DNA from: Plutella xylostella
Lineage: Eukaryota > Arthropoda > Insecta > Lepidoptera > Plutellidae
Assembly (NCBI RefSeq): GCF_932276165.1
Contig: NC_063984.1
Location: 8,501,501 to 8,565,500 of the forward strand
Direction: 5' to 3'
Length of the DNA: 64,000 nucleotides
A model generated the notes under the pieces. It saw nothing but the letters and a program-made list of their open reading frames with translations, did no database searches and had not been told where the DNA came from. Positions 9,057 through 21,000 of the stretch are shown here, piece after piece (the first letter of the stretch is position 1; each line of letters opens with the position of its first letter). The position numbers were made by a program, and so were the translations under genes.

Positions 9057-12000
9057 GCATGACCGACGTGCACTACAACGAACAAGCGCTCCTCGACCAG
9101 CTGATGCTGTGCACCGAATACGTGGACAAGGCAGAGCGATACGAGCTCCTCGGGCCCCTATACCGCCTCGTCATACCCATCTACGAGCGGAGGAAGAACT
9201 ACGAGGCCCTGTTAGCCTGCTACCAACACCTCACCAAGGCTTACGCGAAGGTCATTGAAGTCACGCAGTCAGGGAAACGACTGTTAGGCAGATTCTATAG
9301 AGTCGCTTTCTACGGAAAGTCATATTTTGGTGATGATGAAGAGGGCATAGAGTTTATATACAAAGAACCGAAGATAACGTCTTTGAGTGAGATCTCAGAG
9401 AAACTGCAAACGTATTATGAGATGAAGTATGGCGCTGAGAATGTGAAGATGATTATGGATTCTGCTCCTGTAAGTTTTTTTCTGGAATAAGTATGGACAT
9501 TGTAACTACTAATCCCCCATACCAACAGTGCAGTCTGTCGTTTTAATATCTTTACAAATTTAAATGTAATTCAATTAACATTTGGAGCAATATGAATAAC
9601 GTTTAATGTTAATGGCTTTGAAAATTAGGAGTAAGTATAATTAAATTAATAGATTGAGTACTTAAAACTCACTCTTAATACAGATTACCTATTAGGTAAA
9701 AGAGCGGTTTAAACATGAATTTCCACCAGAGACGAAACAAATGAAAATAGAAAACCTCATATGACTAAATTATTTTCATAAAAATTCTTCCTTGATATCA
9801 TTCTGTTATTTTCGAAATTACAGGTAAAACGCGACGAACTGGACCCTAAGCTAGCCTACATCCAAGTGACATACGTGCGCGCGGCGACCGAGGGCGGCGG
9901 GGTCACCGCGGGAGCGTTCGAGTCCGCACACAACGTCAAGCGGTTCGTGTACGAGACGCCGTTCACGCGAGATGGCGCTGCCAGGGGGCCCGTGCACCAC
10001 CAGTGGAGGAGACTCACGCATCTTACCGGTGAGATTACTGCTTCAGTTGTTCACTAGATGGCGTTATAGACTCACGCATCTTACCGGTGAGATTACTGCT
10101 TCAGTTGTTCACTAGATGGCGTTATAGACTCACGCATCTTATCGGTGAGATTACAATACAATACTTATTATTACTTATAACTATAAAAAGGCGGGCTTAT
10201 TGCTTAAAGTAATATCTACCAGACAACCTTTACTTCTTCTGTTAATGAGATTACTGCTCACGTTTACTGGATGGCGCTACTATGTTCGATAAAATCCATT
10301 CGGAGATTGTCTATTTACAACTACTTACATACACAGCTATGACATTAACTCAAATGAAGCAATCATAATCCTAACCCCAATCTCCATTCCCCATTGCAGC
10401 GGAGAACTATTTCCCATACGTCAAGCGGCGCATCCCAGTGACAGAGACTTCTGAAGAGGAGAAGAGTCCCATAGAGGTGGCCCTGTCAGAGATGGAGAGC
10501 CAGGTGGCGGAGCTCAGCGACATCGTGCGAGCCAACACCTGTGATATAAAGAGGCTGCAGCTCAGGTGAGGGGGTTTGGACTGGAATTACAAGTTGATAA
10601 AGGTGATAGGTGAGAGGATTTGGAACTAAATCAAAAGTTGATAAAGGTGATAGGTGACGAGCGGTGGTAGCTTAGTCGGGTAAGCGCCCGAACACCAGAG
10701 ATACAGGTTCAAATGCTGACATGTACCAATATAAGTTCTTTGGAATTTAAGTAGGGTACAATGTATACCATCGCTCTCACGGTGAAAGAAAACATCGTGA
10801 GGAAACCTGCACATCTAGATTCTAGATGTGTAAACTAGTAACCTAAGTAGATTCTACTCATTCAAAATCAGCGATACGGCTCGCAATGCTGCTCATGTGA
10901 GTACAAATATACAGTTAAAAGTGGGCGACTATGTACGAGTATGTTGATTAGAGTTATTGTCGTGTGGTTCTATGGTAGTAGGTGAGATAAGAGTGGTGAT
11001 GTGCCCTAACAACAGGAGGGTCGATAGGGTTCGTACGCATAATTTTCGATACCTTCTGCACAGGAAATGGCTTTTGATAACAATTATCAGCTGAAGACCG
11101 AAGACGACCGAATGGCGTAGTGGTTAGTGACCCTGACTACTGAGCCGATTGTCCCGGGTTCGATTCCCGGCTGGGGCAGATATTTGTTTAAACACAGATA
11201 TTTGTTCTCGGGTCTTGGATGTGCCCGTAAAATGGCAATAGGCCCGCCCCCTATTACATTGGGACTAACATACTAACACTCTGGCGAAAAGTGGGTACCT
11301 ACAGCAATGCACTTCAGCCTACCCCGCAAGGGAGTACATTAGTACAAGGCGTGAGTGTGTGTTTTTTTTTATCAGCAGAAACAATTAGGGCCTCAGTTGG
11401 GTGCTATACCAGGTGATATTAATAGTACCTACCGCTTTTAAATGTTGCGTCGTATAATATCTATATACTCTCAATACATATCTCTATACATATCAAAGTT
11501 AATCTTAATAACAGGAAGTACGAGAAACATAGATATTTATGTAAGTATATTATGTATATCACGTTAATAATATGATGTCTATCAGCTATTCTATGTAAAT
11601 CTCATGCCTTATTTATTACTATGCTTATTTGTTATCGGTAAATGAATCAGCCGCTTTATTTACTGAAAACCTGTGAAAACCCTGATATCGCGCCATGTTC
11701 CCCTTCACCATAACACATCTTGTATTTTATTAACTCTTATATTCTTAGCGTGTATGTAACACTTTTATACATAATATTGTAGGTCTGAACTGAGGTTTAT
11801 CACTGTTATGAGAGTATTGGCCAGTCAGATCATAAGACCCTGGTAGGAACTCAGGATACCCTGCCGTACTACATGTTTATATAATTATTTACTCCGTGTA
11901 ACACATAACGCTCTTCATAAGATGTGCGGGCCTACTTAATCATAAATACAGGCTACATGTGAGCCTAGTTATGATAGTAGTCGTCAAAACTATTATGTTA

Positions 12001-15000
12001 CGTTAATTATTTTTTTTTACTATGAATAGACGCATTTTTCCTGAAATAAAAATGACATATTATGTATCTAGCCTATCTGAAACCTAGTTAAACATTGTGA
12101 GATTTGGCGTTTCGACTTTCTCCGTGTTCGGCATCATAAGGGTCACAGTGACAGTTAAATAAAGTCCATTTTTCTCTCCACCTTTAATTTGCAAGGTGCG
12201 GGTGCCTATATAAATAGAGTGAGTCGCCCGCGCGCCTCAGTTGTAATATCACCATGCAGAAATGACTAGGTTTCAGATAGGCTAGATACATAATGGTACT
12301 GATTCTGAAGGACGCACTTCCTAATTTTAAAATGAGCTAAAATCTCTAAATTTAACTGACAGCGCTAGTTTTTGCTATTCTGAAGGCAACGATTTTAACG
12401 GCCAACTAAATTTAGAAGGCTCATTTGACGTCTTTAAAATGAGTGTGGCCATGCACTTAAGGATATTACAATCGAAAATATAGATTAACTTTTTTAACCT
12501 TAAAGTACTCCAAATAAATTTAATTATCCTATATAGTAGTTGAAAATAATTAAAAGAATTAAATTCCCTACATTTATATTGGTTTTCGTGATAATTTCAA
12601 ATATTTATGTAACATATTCATAATTCATTATTGCAACTGGTAACTCTGGCTAGAAAATGCTTCTATGGTGTTCTATGGTCATTTCCGAGTGATTTAAAAA
12701 AATATAATAGAGTAGAGATGGGGTAAGTTGATAAAATAGTGAGAATAATCGAATATAATCGATTATTGCACTAGAATATTTTAAACAATAGTTTTTCAGT
12801 AAAGTATGTAGGTACTAAGTTCTACATATATATGTGTTATCCACGATATTTAATGTAAGTACTTACTTACTTAAATGTTTAATAGTTGATGATGATTTTA
12901 CGTTATATATACTTAAGTAGGTAGATGACTGTGTAAGGGATGATATTCATATAAGAATATGAGAAGTATCGAATACTTACAAAAGCACAAATACCTTATC
13001 ACTTACTTATTTCCGATGAGTACGTATTTACCAAAAACGCATATGATTATAATAAAAGTACCTACCCAGGAATCGATCCAGCATCGATTATTTTTTCATT
13101 TAAGCATAGTTCGGAAGCAAGTAACATTGCACTAGGTACATCTCTATGGCGCATTGGCGCATGCGCGCTGGGCTGCAAGAGAGGCGCGCCGCCGGCGCGG
13201 CGCCAACACCGCCATCCGCCATACGGCCATATTGAATTTTCCGCCGAAAAGTTTGCCGCTATTTTTTAAAAGTGTTTTTGTTAAGTCTTTACAATACAAA
13301 ACAAACATCTATTATCAATTATTATGTTTGTGCAATATGCAATTGTAAAATCGATAAGGTGCTTATGTGCAAGTTTACGAATTATTTTAGGAAGTTACCT
13401 ACGTAGGTAAAATCTAAGTAAATATTTTTATCAGTTGGGCACCTTGTTACTAACTATCTGGTTACTTATGTTTGTGTTCTAGCGTTTTCGTTTCTAATAT
13501 TTAAAGTTTCGTGAAAATGGGTACCTACCTACCTATAAGGATAAGCTTATTCTGTCAACTATCCATACAACTTACCTATATACTTACTTTATTTTTCAGT
13601 GACAACAACAAAGAAAATGAAAAATCAACCACACCCATAAACTAAACATTAAACGCTGGATACCTGATATTTATTCCTCTCTGGGACAACAATACTAAAA
13701 CTACCATCAGACCACCTAGTTACCTACCTACTAACTACAAGGATAATGGAAATAAAATACAGAAATGAAATCAAGCAATTGTGTATATTGGTGTCAGAAA
13801 AAATACTCAACAAGTGTGTGTTGTGTTGTGTGTGTTATTCACCCAAATAAAGTTTTACGTCAATAAAATTTCTTTCTTCTTTCATAAAAAGTAATAGTAT
13901 AGTACTAAGTACGAGTATATAGTTTCTTAAAGTCAGGCATATTTTTCAGATAAAAGGTAAGTAACCTACTTGTTTTTTCATGTAACAAAATAGGTAGTAA
14001 AATATTTGAGCTATGTAGAGACCAGTTGAAAGGGGTAAGTAAAGAGTTAGATAGGTACACAGGTAGGTGAGTTAAGGTTAAGGTGTTCCTCATATACGTA
14101 GAGCCGGTCCGTTTGGAAGAGGAAAGCCGAGGTGTTAGGGCTAGTGTAATTCCTGAAGTAGATCGGTAGGTGTGTTGATTAATTATTAGATCTAGAACAA
14201 TAACTTAAGTTGTTAAGTAACCCGGTTCATGCCTACCTTGTCAGTAATACGTTTTTCAGTCATTCATTCCAAAGATCAGAAATAATAATATGACAAAACA
14301 GAGTCACTTTGACATCGTAGTTTCGCAAAAAATAATAAGTTAGCGTCTTTGCAATTAGCTTTACATGCTTAAACAACCCATCAGCTCTAAGTTAAATCCA
14401 TATTTATGCACCTACAACAACAATTTCCCATATATTTCACGGTTTTACTTTTAGAAATTTTAGTATAGTTTTAACAGGCACCTGTTTAGACCCCGTTTAA
14501 ATTTAGGAAGAAAGTTGCTAATTTTAAGTTGACAGCGCTAAAAATGGCACCTTCAGAATACCAATTCGACCATCTAACCTAAGTTGAATAGTTTTAACGC
14601 TGTCAGATTCAAAATTTAAAGTGACGTCTCTAATTTTGGAGATAAATGGTGCCTTCAGAATGCCAAATAAATTTAGAGAGAATGTAAGCGTTTTTTGACA
14701 GCGTTAAAATTAGAATGTGCCCTTCAGAATCGATACCAATATGTCATTTTTATTTCAGGAAAAATGCGTCTATTATGTAGTCTGAGCCTATCTGAAACCT
14801 AGTTAAACATTGTGAGATGTGTTTATTATCGCATGGTGGAGAGAAAACCAACTGTGACCCATAAGCTACTGATGAGTATATCAGTAGATAAATATTTGAA
14901 TCTATAAATTTATAATGCATAGATTTCTAGGTAATAGATATACTAAAAAGAAAGGTATAAGTATACATAAGACTTAAGTACTTCCTTATTATTCCTGACT

Positions 15001-18000
15001 TGTCAGAAAGTTATGGAAGGTATGGACCTATACATATAGGTAGGTATTTATACTTATAAGTCATTATTGATCAAAATCTTGTTATTGTCAAGGCAATATT
15101 TTTAACATACACTAGCCGAATGGATGGAACCAGTGAAATACTTTGCAACAATATTTAAAAACTGTAAAATGTAGAATATCGATCCAGGCCGCTGGGGCTC
15201 AGGTCAGCACATGCTGACTAGGGTATGTAATTCTGGACTGACCTCAGAAATGCAGCAGCCGACCCTGGAGCCTCGTGGACCTGCTCAGTCAGCCCTGTAC
15301 GACGACACGGCCTGCAACACCTGGCGCGGCATCTAGTCCTTGGAACGAGGAGTGGTGCTTGAAGGGAAGATAATTTTACTAAATATCTCATCCTCATCAG
15401 CTACTGGAAAAGATTAGATGAAGGCTGTGACACTGGCGGATAACTAAGTATTCAGTTTTTCAAAACATGATGCAGGTCACTATATTCATATTCTAGATTG
15501 ACAAGTAACACACAGTCTAATTTTGTATTCTAACTAACTCGGCGGTTAACGAGTTCCTGTGCAGTCCTACTAGGAAGGAAAGTTATTTTATAAGCCTTTG
15601 CACCGATTTTGTGGGCTACTATCATTCTGTATCATCATGTGTGAACATTATGAGCTCTGGCAGCATTCCTTGGTAGATGACATCAATTAATAAAGATTGA
15701 TTAACACAACACTAACAATTGTAATAGTTGATAAATGAAACCCGGCTAACATGTCTTAGCTGGGTAAGTAAATGATCAGTCATGCCACCAGGATAAGTAA
15801 AATGTTCAGTACTTCGTATGAAAAACATTAACAAGGTCACCTTTAGGTATGTTCGTCAACACTAAGGGCAGGTCTCGGCCAAAACCTTAAGGCTTTGCCT
15901 TGTTGCAACTTCAAAGGTACGTAGGTAGGTACCTACTTACATTGTTGTAGGTTCGATTTTGAAACCATTAAGTCAACCTAGATAAAACAAAATAAAATAG
16001 CTCGATTAAATAAAGATGTTAGTTGTACCTGATCAGACCTGATGCAACGACAGCCATCATAGACTCTCTAATCTGTGGAAGCAACAATCATGGTGGCGGG
16101 AACATGGACAGTTGGACGAGCCACCTCGAGCCTGACTTATCAATCAGAACTGACAGTTCGCCAACAGCAGATAGCTTGCGGCTATCTATAGGTAAACTTA
16201 GGTAGTTAGCTATACCCAAGAAAAAGTCCTTGGACATCGATTGACAGTGGAACGGCGAATAACTGTGACACTCTTTAAAACAAAAAAGGCTTGTTGTTGT
16301 CCAGCTAAGGAAGGTCACCTACTTCAGCGACCTGGTATTGCATTCTGAAAGAACTGCGAAGAGTTAATATTATGACTAATAATTATTACTTATTTAGAAA
16401 GTTTTCAGCAAACTCTAATAAATCAAGCAGCTACCATGTCACCGCTGCCCGGTTATAACTCTGTACTAGCTTAGTAGATATATATACCAGTTTTAGCCTT
16501 CAGCTAGAGGCCAGAGAGCTCCTAAATGAGATGCGAGTACGAGCATGACACAAGTAATTTTTTACTTGGTAACTAGTTACGTAACTAACTGAAAGATCCA
16601 TAAAACAGTTGAGGATTACTCAAAATGGAATTGTGAAAACGGCACGTCTGCATCTTAACCAGTCAGTCTAAGTAGTTTCAGCAGATACAGTGTTGAAAAA
16701 TAGTTATGAAACGTTTGCGCCAGAATCGAATTAAAAATACATTTTCATTAGAGAAGCCGTTTAGGCATGAATAAGTACTTTCACCCTTTGGATTGTGCTC
16801 CAAATGATGACCTTCGAAATTCATAGAAATTTAATGACGACTGCCATTGTTTATTATCTAGCCCCGTTCATTGAGTAGGGCTGCGGCTACACGTGATGTG
16901 ATACACAGTACACAGTAGGTATATGCATGTTCCCAGAATAGTGGAAGTTATAATTTTACCAAAAGGTAGTCGTCTCGTGCAAGAGCACCGTTACTCGATT
17001 TATTCGATACACAACTAGTAGACAGCTCTGCTGCGTAGGAGGTTCACGCATTTTTCAACAAAGAGCTCGGATACACACTCACAATCCACTGGGACATAAG
17101 GAAGACAGCTAATATGGTGCCACTCAGAAACCGCGATGACACTCCGATCATGAACACCCGACAGTAGGATCATAATAAATTCGGTAACTTGTGAAGCGGT
17201 ATGGTATAGCAACAGCGACTTTCACGAAATCAGGAATTAGCTCAGTGCTTTTAGGTTGAACACTCGCCGGTGGGATTCACTTTGCTCACAGCCGAGAAAA
17301 GAAAAGACTCAAAGCTGGAATCTGCCGATGTGTCATGACACTTAAGGTAGTGTCTGGGGGGTCACTTTATATGACGAAAAACGAACTTTCAGTGCACTGC
17401 GGCGCGAGCCGCTCTATCTGTTTGTATGTATTAAACGTGCCGATTGCACGACAGCTCTCGTTCGTTCGTTTCTCATCAGTATAGAGTAACGCTCCTGTAC
17501 TTACCGTGCTTCACCATTCCCATGAGCAGTCCAATGATCTTAAGGCAGTTTAGAACAAAAGCTGCATTAGACAGTTTCTTCAGCAGAGACATCGAAATAA
17601 AAAATTGATTGCACAACTATCCCCAGGAGCAGTCTACAGGTCACTTTGGGCAGTTCAGAAGAAAGCTGCTTTAATAGAATACCCTACCTCAGCGGAGGCA
17701 TCAAATTGAAGTGCTATAACACTTTTAGAAGCGGTGCACGTTACCCGATTTGTCGTCATCCATGCCGATGCGGCTACGGCGACTGCAGGTGGTTACTCAG
17801 GCTTCCTTGGTGTGCCCTTGTATGGCTAACACGACCAACCTTGGCAGTAAACGTTCGTCTGCATATGCCAAAATCACTGATGAATAGCGCACGTTACTCG
17901 TTACCTTCTAAATAAGTCACTCATAATGATGGCTGATGATGATGATGACCGTGCTAGCAATAGTGCAGGCTGTTCCGCTGAGCATAAAATCTCTTACCAG

Positions 18001-21000
18001 ACAGGGGGCGTTTGGATCTGGCAACCAGAACAGGAGTGCCAGGTGTGCGCAGCGATGCAGGTGGGACAACACAGCCGCCAGGGCAGGAGTGCATGGCTGG
18101 GTCTATGCAGCGATGCAGGTAGCACAAACCGGTGGCCAGGGCCAGGACCGGGTATACGCTGCGATGCAGGTGGCACAAAACGGTGACCAGGGCCAGGACC
18201 GGGTGTACAGCCAGCCGCCAGGGCAGGAGTGCATGGCTGGGTCTATGCAGCAATGCAGGTACCACAAACCGGTGGCCAGGGCCAGGACCGGGTGTACGCT
18301 GCGATGCAGGTGGCACGAGACGGCGGCCAGCGCAGGAGCACAGGGCCGGGTGTATGCTGCGATGCAGGTGGCACGAACCGGTGGCCAGGGCAGGAGCGCA
18401 GGGCCGGGTGTACGCTGCGATGCAGGTGCCACAAGACGGCGGCCAGCGCAGGAGCACAGGGCCGGGTGCAGGTTACACGAAACTTCAATTTCACCGAATC
18501 GGCCTGCCTACCCTCAGCGGGTAGGTACCGCCCAACTAGCACCGTAGCGTTAAAAAAACTCTCATATCATTTGTATAAAGGTTCCATTCGAAAATTAAAG
18601 TGTTAAGACATAGCTGTATAAGAGTGTAGGAGAGTGCTCTAACTCACTTATAACCACGAAAGAGGCCCACGATTTTGAGAGTAAAGGCTTTAGAAAGTCT
18701 GTAAAACGGTGTCATTTAAGTGTTTAAGTTATAGAAAGCCTGTAGTATGGTTTCATTGAAGTGCTAAAGTTACTATAGAAGAGCGTTTAATCACTCTCAG
18801 CTAGAACTTTTACCGGTATAGTTGTAGTTGTAGAATGGTTATTTGACACCCTGACTCTTATTTGTTTGATAAAAAAGGGTTAAGTGAGCATGTTACCGTT
18901 TTTTGAATACACTTTTACCATACAAGTTGTATGTCTTTGAAAATAATAGTGTCAACAGCAATCATACGCAACAGTATTAAAGTGACAGTATTGATTAATA
19001 CTAAATTACAGTAAATATAATATAATAACTTGAAGTTATGCATGTTTTGTGAACTGAAAATAATATGCCATTGTAATTTTACTGTAAAGTATACCATATT
19101 TCCCACCTCAATTTTAATGCGCTCCGAATTTATTAAGGATTTCAAAGGAAACATAAGTAAATATAAAATAGACGACTAAATTTTATATTTTTTTCTATCT
19201 TTGCTGAATGTCCATTAGTTTAATAAATCGATTGGCATGACTGGAATGACAAAATTCACGTAAATAGGTAAGTATTTTAAAGCAAAATATTGTTTATCCC
19301 AGCAATTTATAGGTCACCAATGCAAATGGCGAACTTACATTTAAGACATAGACTCACCTAAGTCATCTATTACACTTTTTGAAATAGAACACCCTTAGCC
19401 AAGGGTATTATGCAGTCTTAGTCGATCCGCACAGTCTTGCTTAACACCGTTACTTTTACAGTCTACTTGCCTAACGCAATAAGCGTAAGTTAAGTTAACC
19501 TTAAAGATTAAAACTGCATTGTTGAGTTTTCCAACACTGTTAGAATCTCGTCTTACTGCACTCTTGACAAAATCTCTTTTACAACCAATTCCTGCAGTCT
19601 AAATTCAATATGACACCTAAAGATTTATATGAGTATTAAAGGAAACCACTTAACAACCATAAGTGTTAACAGGTGTCAGTGAGCACTCTTGTATAGCTTT
19701 AGGTTCTAGAAATAGTTTGAACCTATAACATCTTAATTATAATTGCTTTGACTAATACCATTTTAACTCTTAAACCTGCTGTTAACACTAATTTCATTTT
19801 TTAACTCATCTTTATCGCTTTATGTTAGAACTGAGATAATTATAACACATTTGTACAGGTTAAAGTTATAATAATAGCTGTAACTGAGGGTACAATGTTT
19901 GTTGGGCGGCGGATCACATTACTCGCCGCACATGCCACAATGTCCCAACATACTGAAACTCGGAGCCACGTGCTTCCTGTAAAAAATCCTATGACGGTCC
20001 TGGAAAGCTCCTGTTTGTAAAGCCTTACATAAGCTATAATCAAGTGCATTATTGTAATAGCAAAATTTTTATCAACTGTTTTCTAAAAATATTAGAAATT
20101 GAGGGTAGAAAAATATATTTTTATTATTTTTTCCTGTATAAAATTAACATATGCTTTACTTAAAGCGGTCATTAATGTAAGTATCTAGCTCAAGCGCCAC
20201 TAGTAGGACCGGAATATGTGATCAATCATCACCACGACTATTGAATCGGATCCTACTGCGTGGGATAAAAACCCCAAGCGCCGCCGCCGGAGCATTATGA
20301 CCAGTGGCTGAGCTTTTAAAAGCAGTAAATAATAGCATTTTACTCACGGATTATCAACTCAAACCTTCGTTGCGAAATCCTCAGCAATGGCTGCGTGCGC
20401 AGCAGCCGGCAGGCCCCGCGCCGCCTGGTCCGCATCACGCTACAGCTCCCGGCAGCGAGGACTCCGCAAATTCAATATTATATTTTTCCCCGTTGGAGCG
20501 AAGCCGACGAGAACCGTGGCTACATTGAGCCATTTTGCCGAAGTGTTCACTTCAAAAATCAAAAACCAACTGAGGCGCGCGGGCGACTCACTCTATTTAT
20601 ATAGGCACCCGCACCTTGCAAATTAAAGGTGGAGAGAAAAATGGACTTTATTTAACTGTCACTGTGACCCTTATGATGCCGAACACGGAGAAAGTCGAAA
20701 CGCCAAATCTCACAATGTTTAACTAGGTTTCAGATAGGCTCAGACTACATAATAAAGATTTTTGATTTGATTTGATAACTCGTATGTCCCCAGGCTACAA
20801 GGCAGCATCTGCGTGCAAGTGAACGCCGGGCCGCTGGCGTACGCCAACGCCTTCCTGGACCCCGCGCTCGCGCAGATGTACCCCGACGAACATGTTGACA
20901 AACTGAAGGCGGTTTTTAAGTGAGTACGATTTTATATATATAAAGATTTTTTCAAATAGAGACTAGATACGTACTCAATTTAGTGATAAAATGGAAGAGT

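Larger units (their letters stand above)
12025..14772. mobile_element. Inverted-repeat element in DOCK intron
   Basis: AATAGACGCATTTTTCCTGA at 12025 recurs inverted at about 14738-14774. Beyond it both arms carry inverted, diverged blocks rich in the motif TTCTGAAGG and AATTTTAACGCTGTCA (left to about 12450, right from about 14490). The left arm is interrupted by the short element at 12061-12292; the right arm is uninterrupted, which shows the order of insertion. The interior holds a GC-rich patch (13150-13270) and a 3'-exon-like stretch (13600-13870). The superfamily is unknown, and the target duplication cannot be read because another element abuts the right end. Confidence 0.55.
14774..20751 (-). 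mobile_element. 6-kb transposon with 45-bp perfect inverted repeats
   Basis: Both ends start TATGTAGTCTGAGCCTATCT and continue identically for about 45 bp; flanks are AT on each side (14772-14773, 20752-20753). Reading the minus strand from the right end there is a conserved promoter (TATATAAA 20596-20603, TCAGTT 20568-20573), a 33-codon frame (20435-20533, starting MAQCSHGSRR) and a GTGAGT donor-like site near 20330-20340. The interior contains a GC-rich minisatellite (18035-18475) and scattered exon-like pieces but no recognisable transposase. It is probably a non-autonomous or unrecognised DNA transposon; superfamily not assigned. Confidence 0.65.

Noticed and set aside
9866..10057. Frame running past the DOCK exon into the intron
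   Set aside because: The true exon ends at 10028; the extension ends at a stop within the duplicated donor repeat.
13154..13348. GC-rich frame starting MAHWRMRAG (or shifted) as a gene start
   Set aside because: No splice partner or similarity; it ends at a stop within the GC patch and lies inside an inverted-repeat element.
17936..18606. Several overlapping open frames on both strands, up to 203 codons
   Set aside because: They arise from the GC-rich minisatellite, which lacks stops in many frames; the peptides are periodic and unrelated to any family.
20435..20533. 33-codon frame MAQCSHGSRR as a stand-alone protein
   Set aside because: Too short, no similarity, and placed just after a transposon promoter; treated as leader of the 6-kb element.
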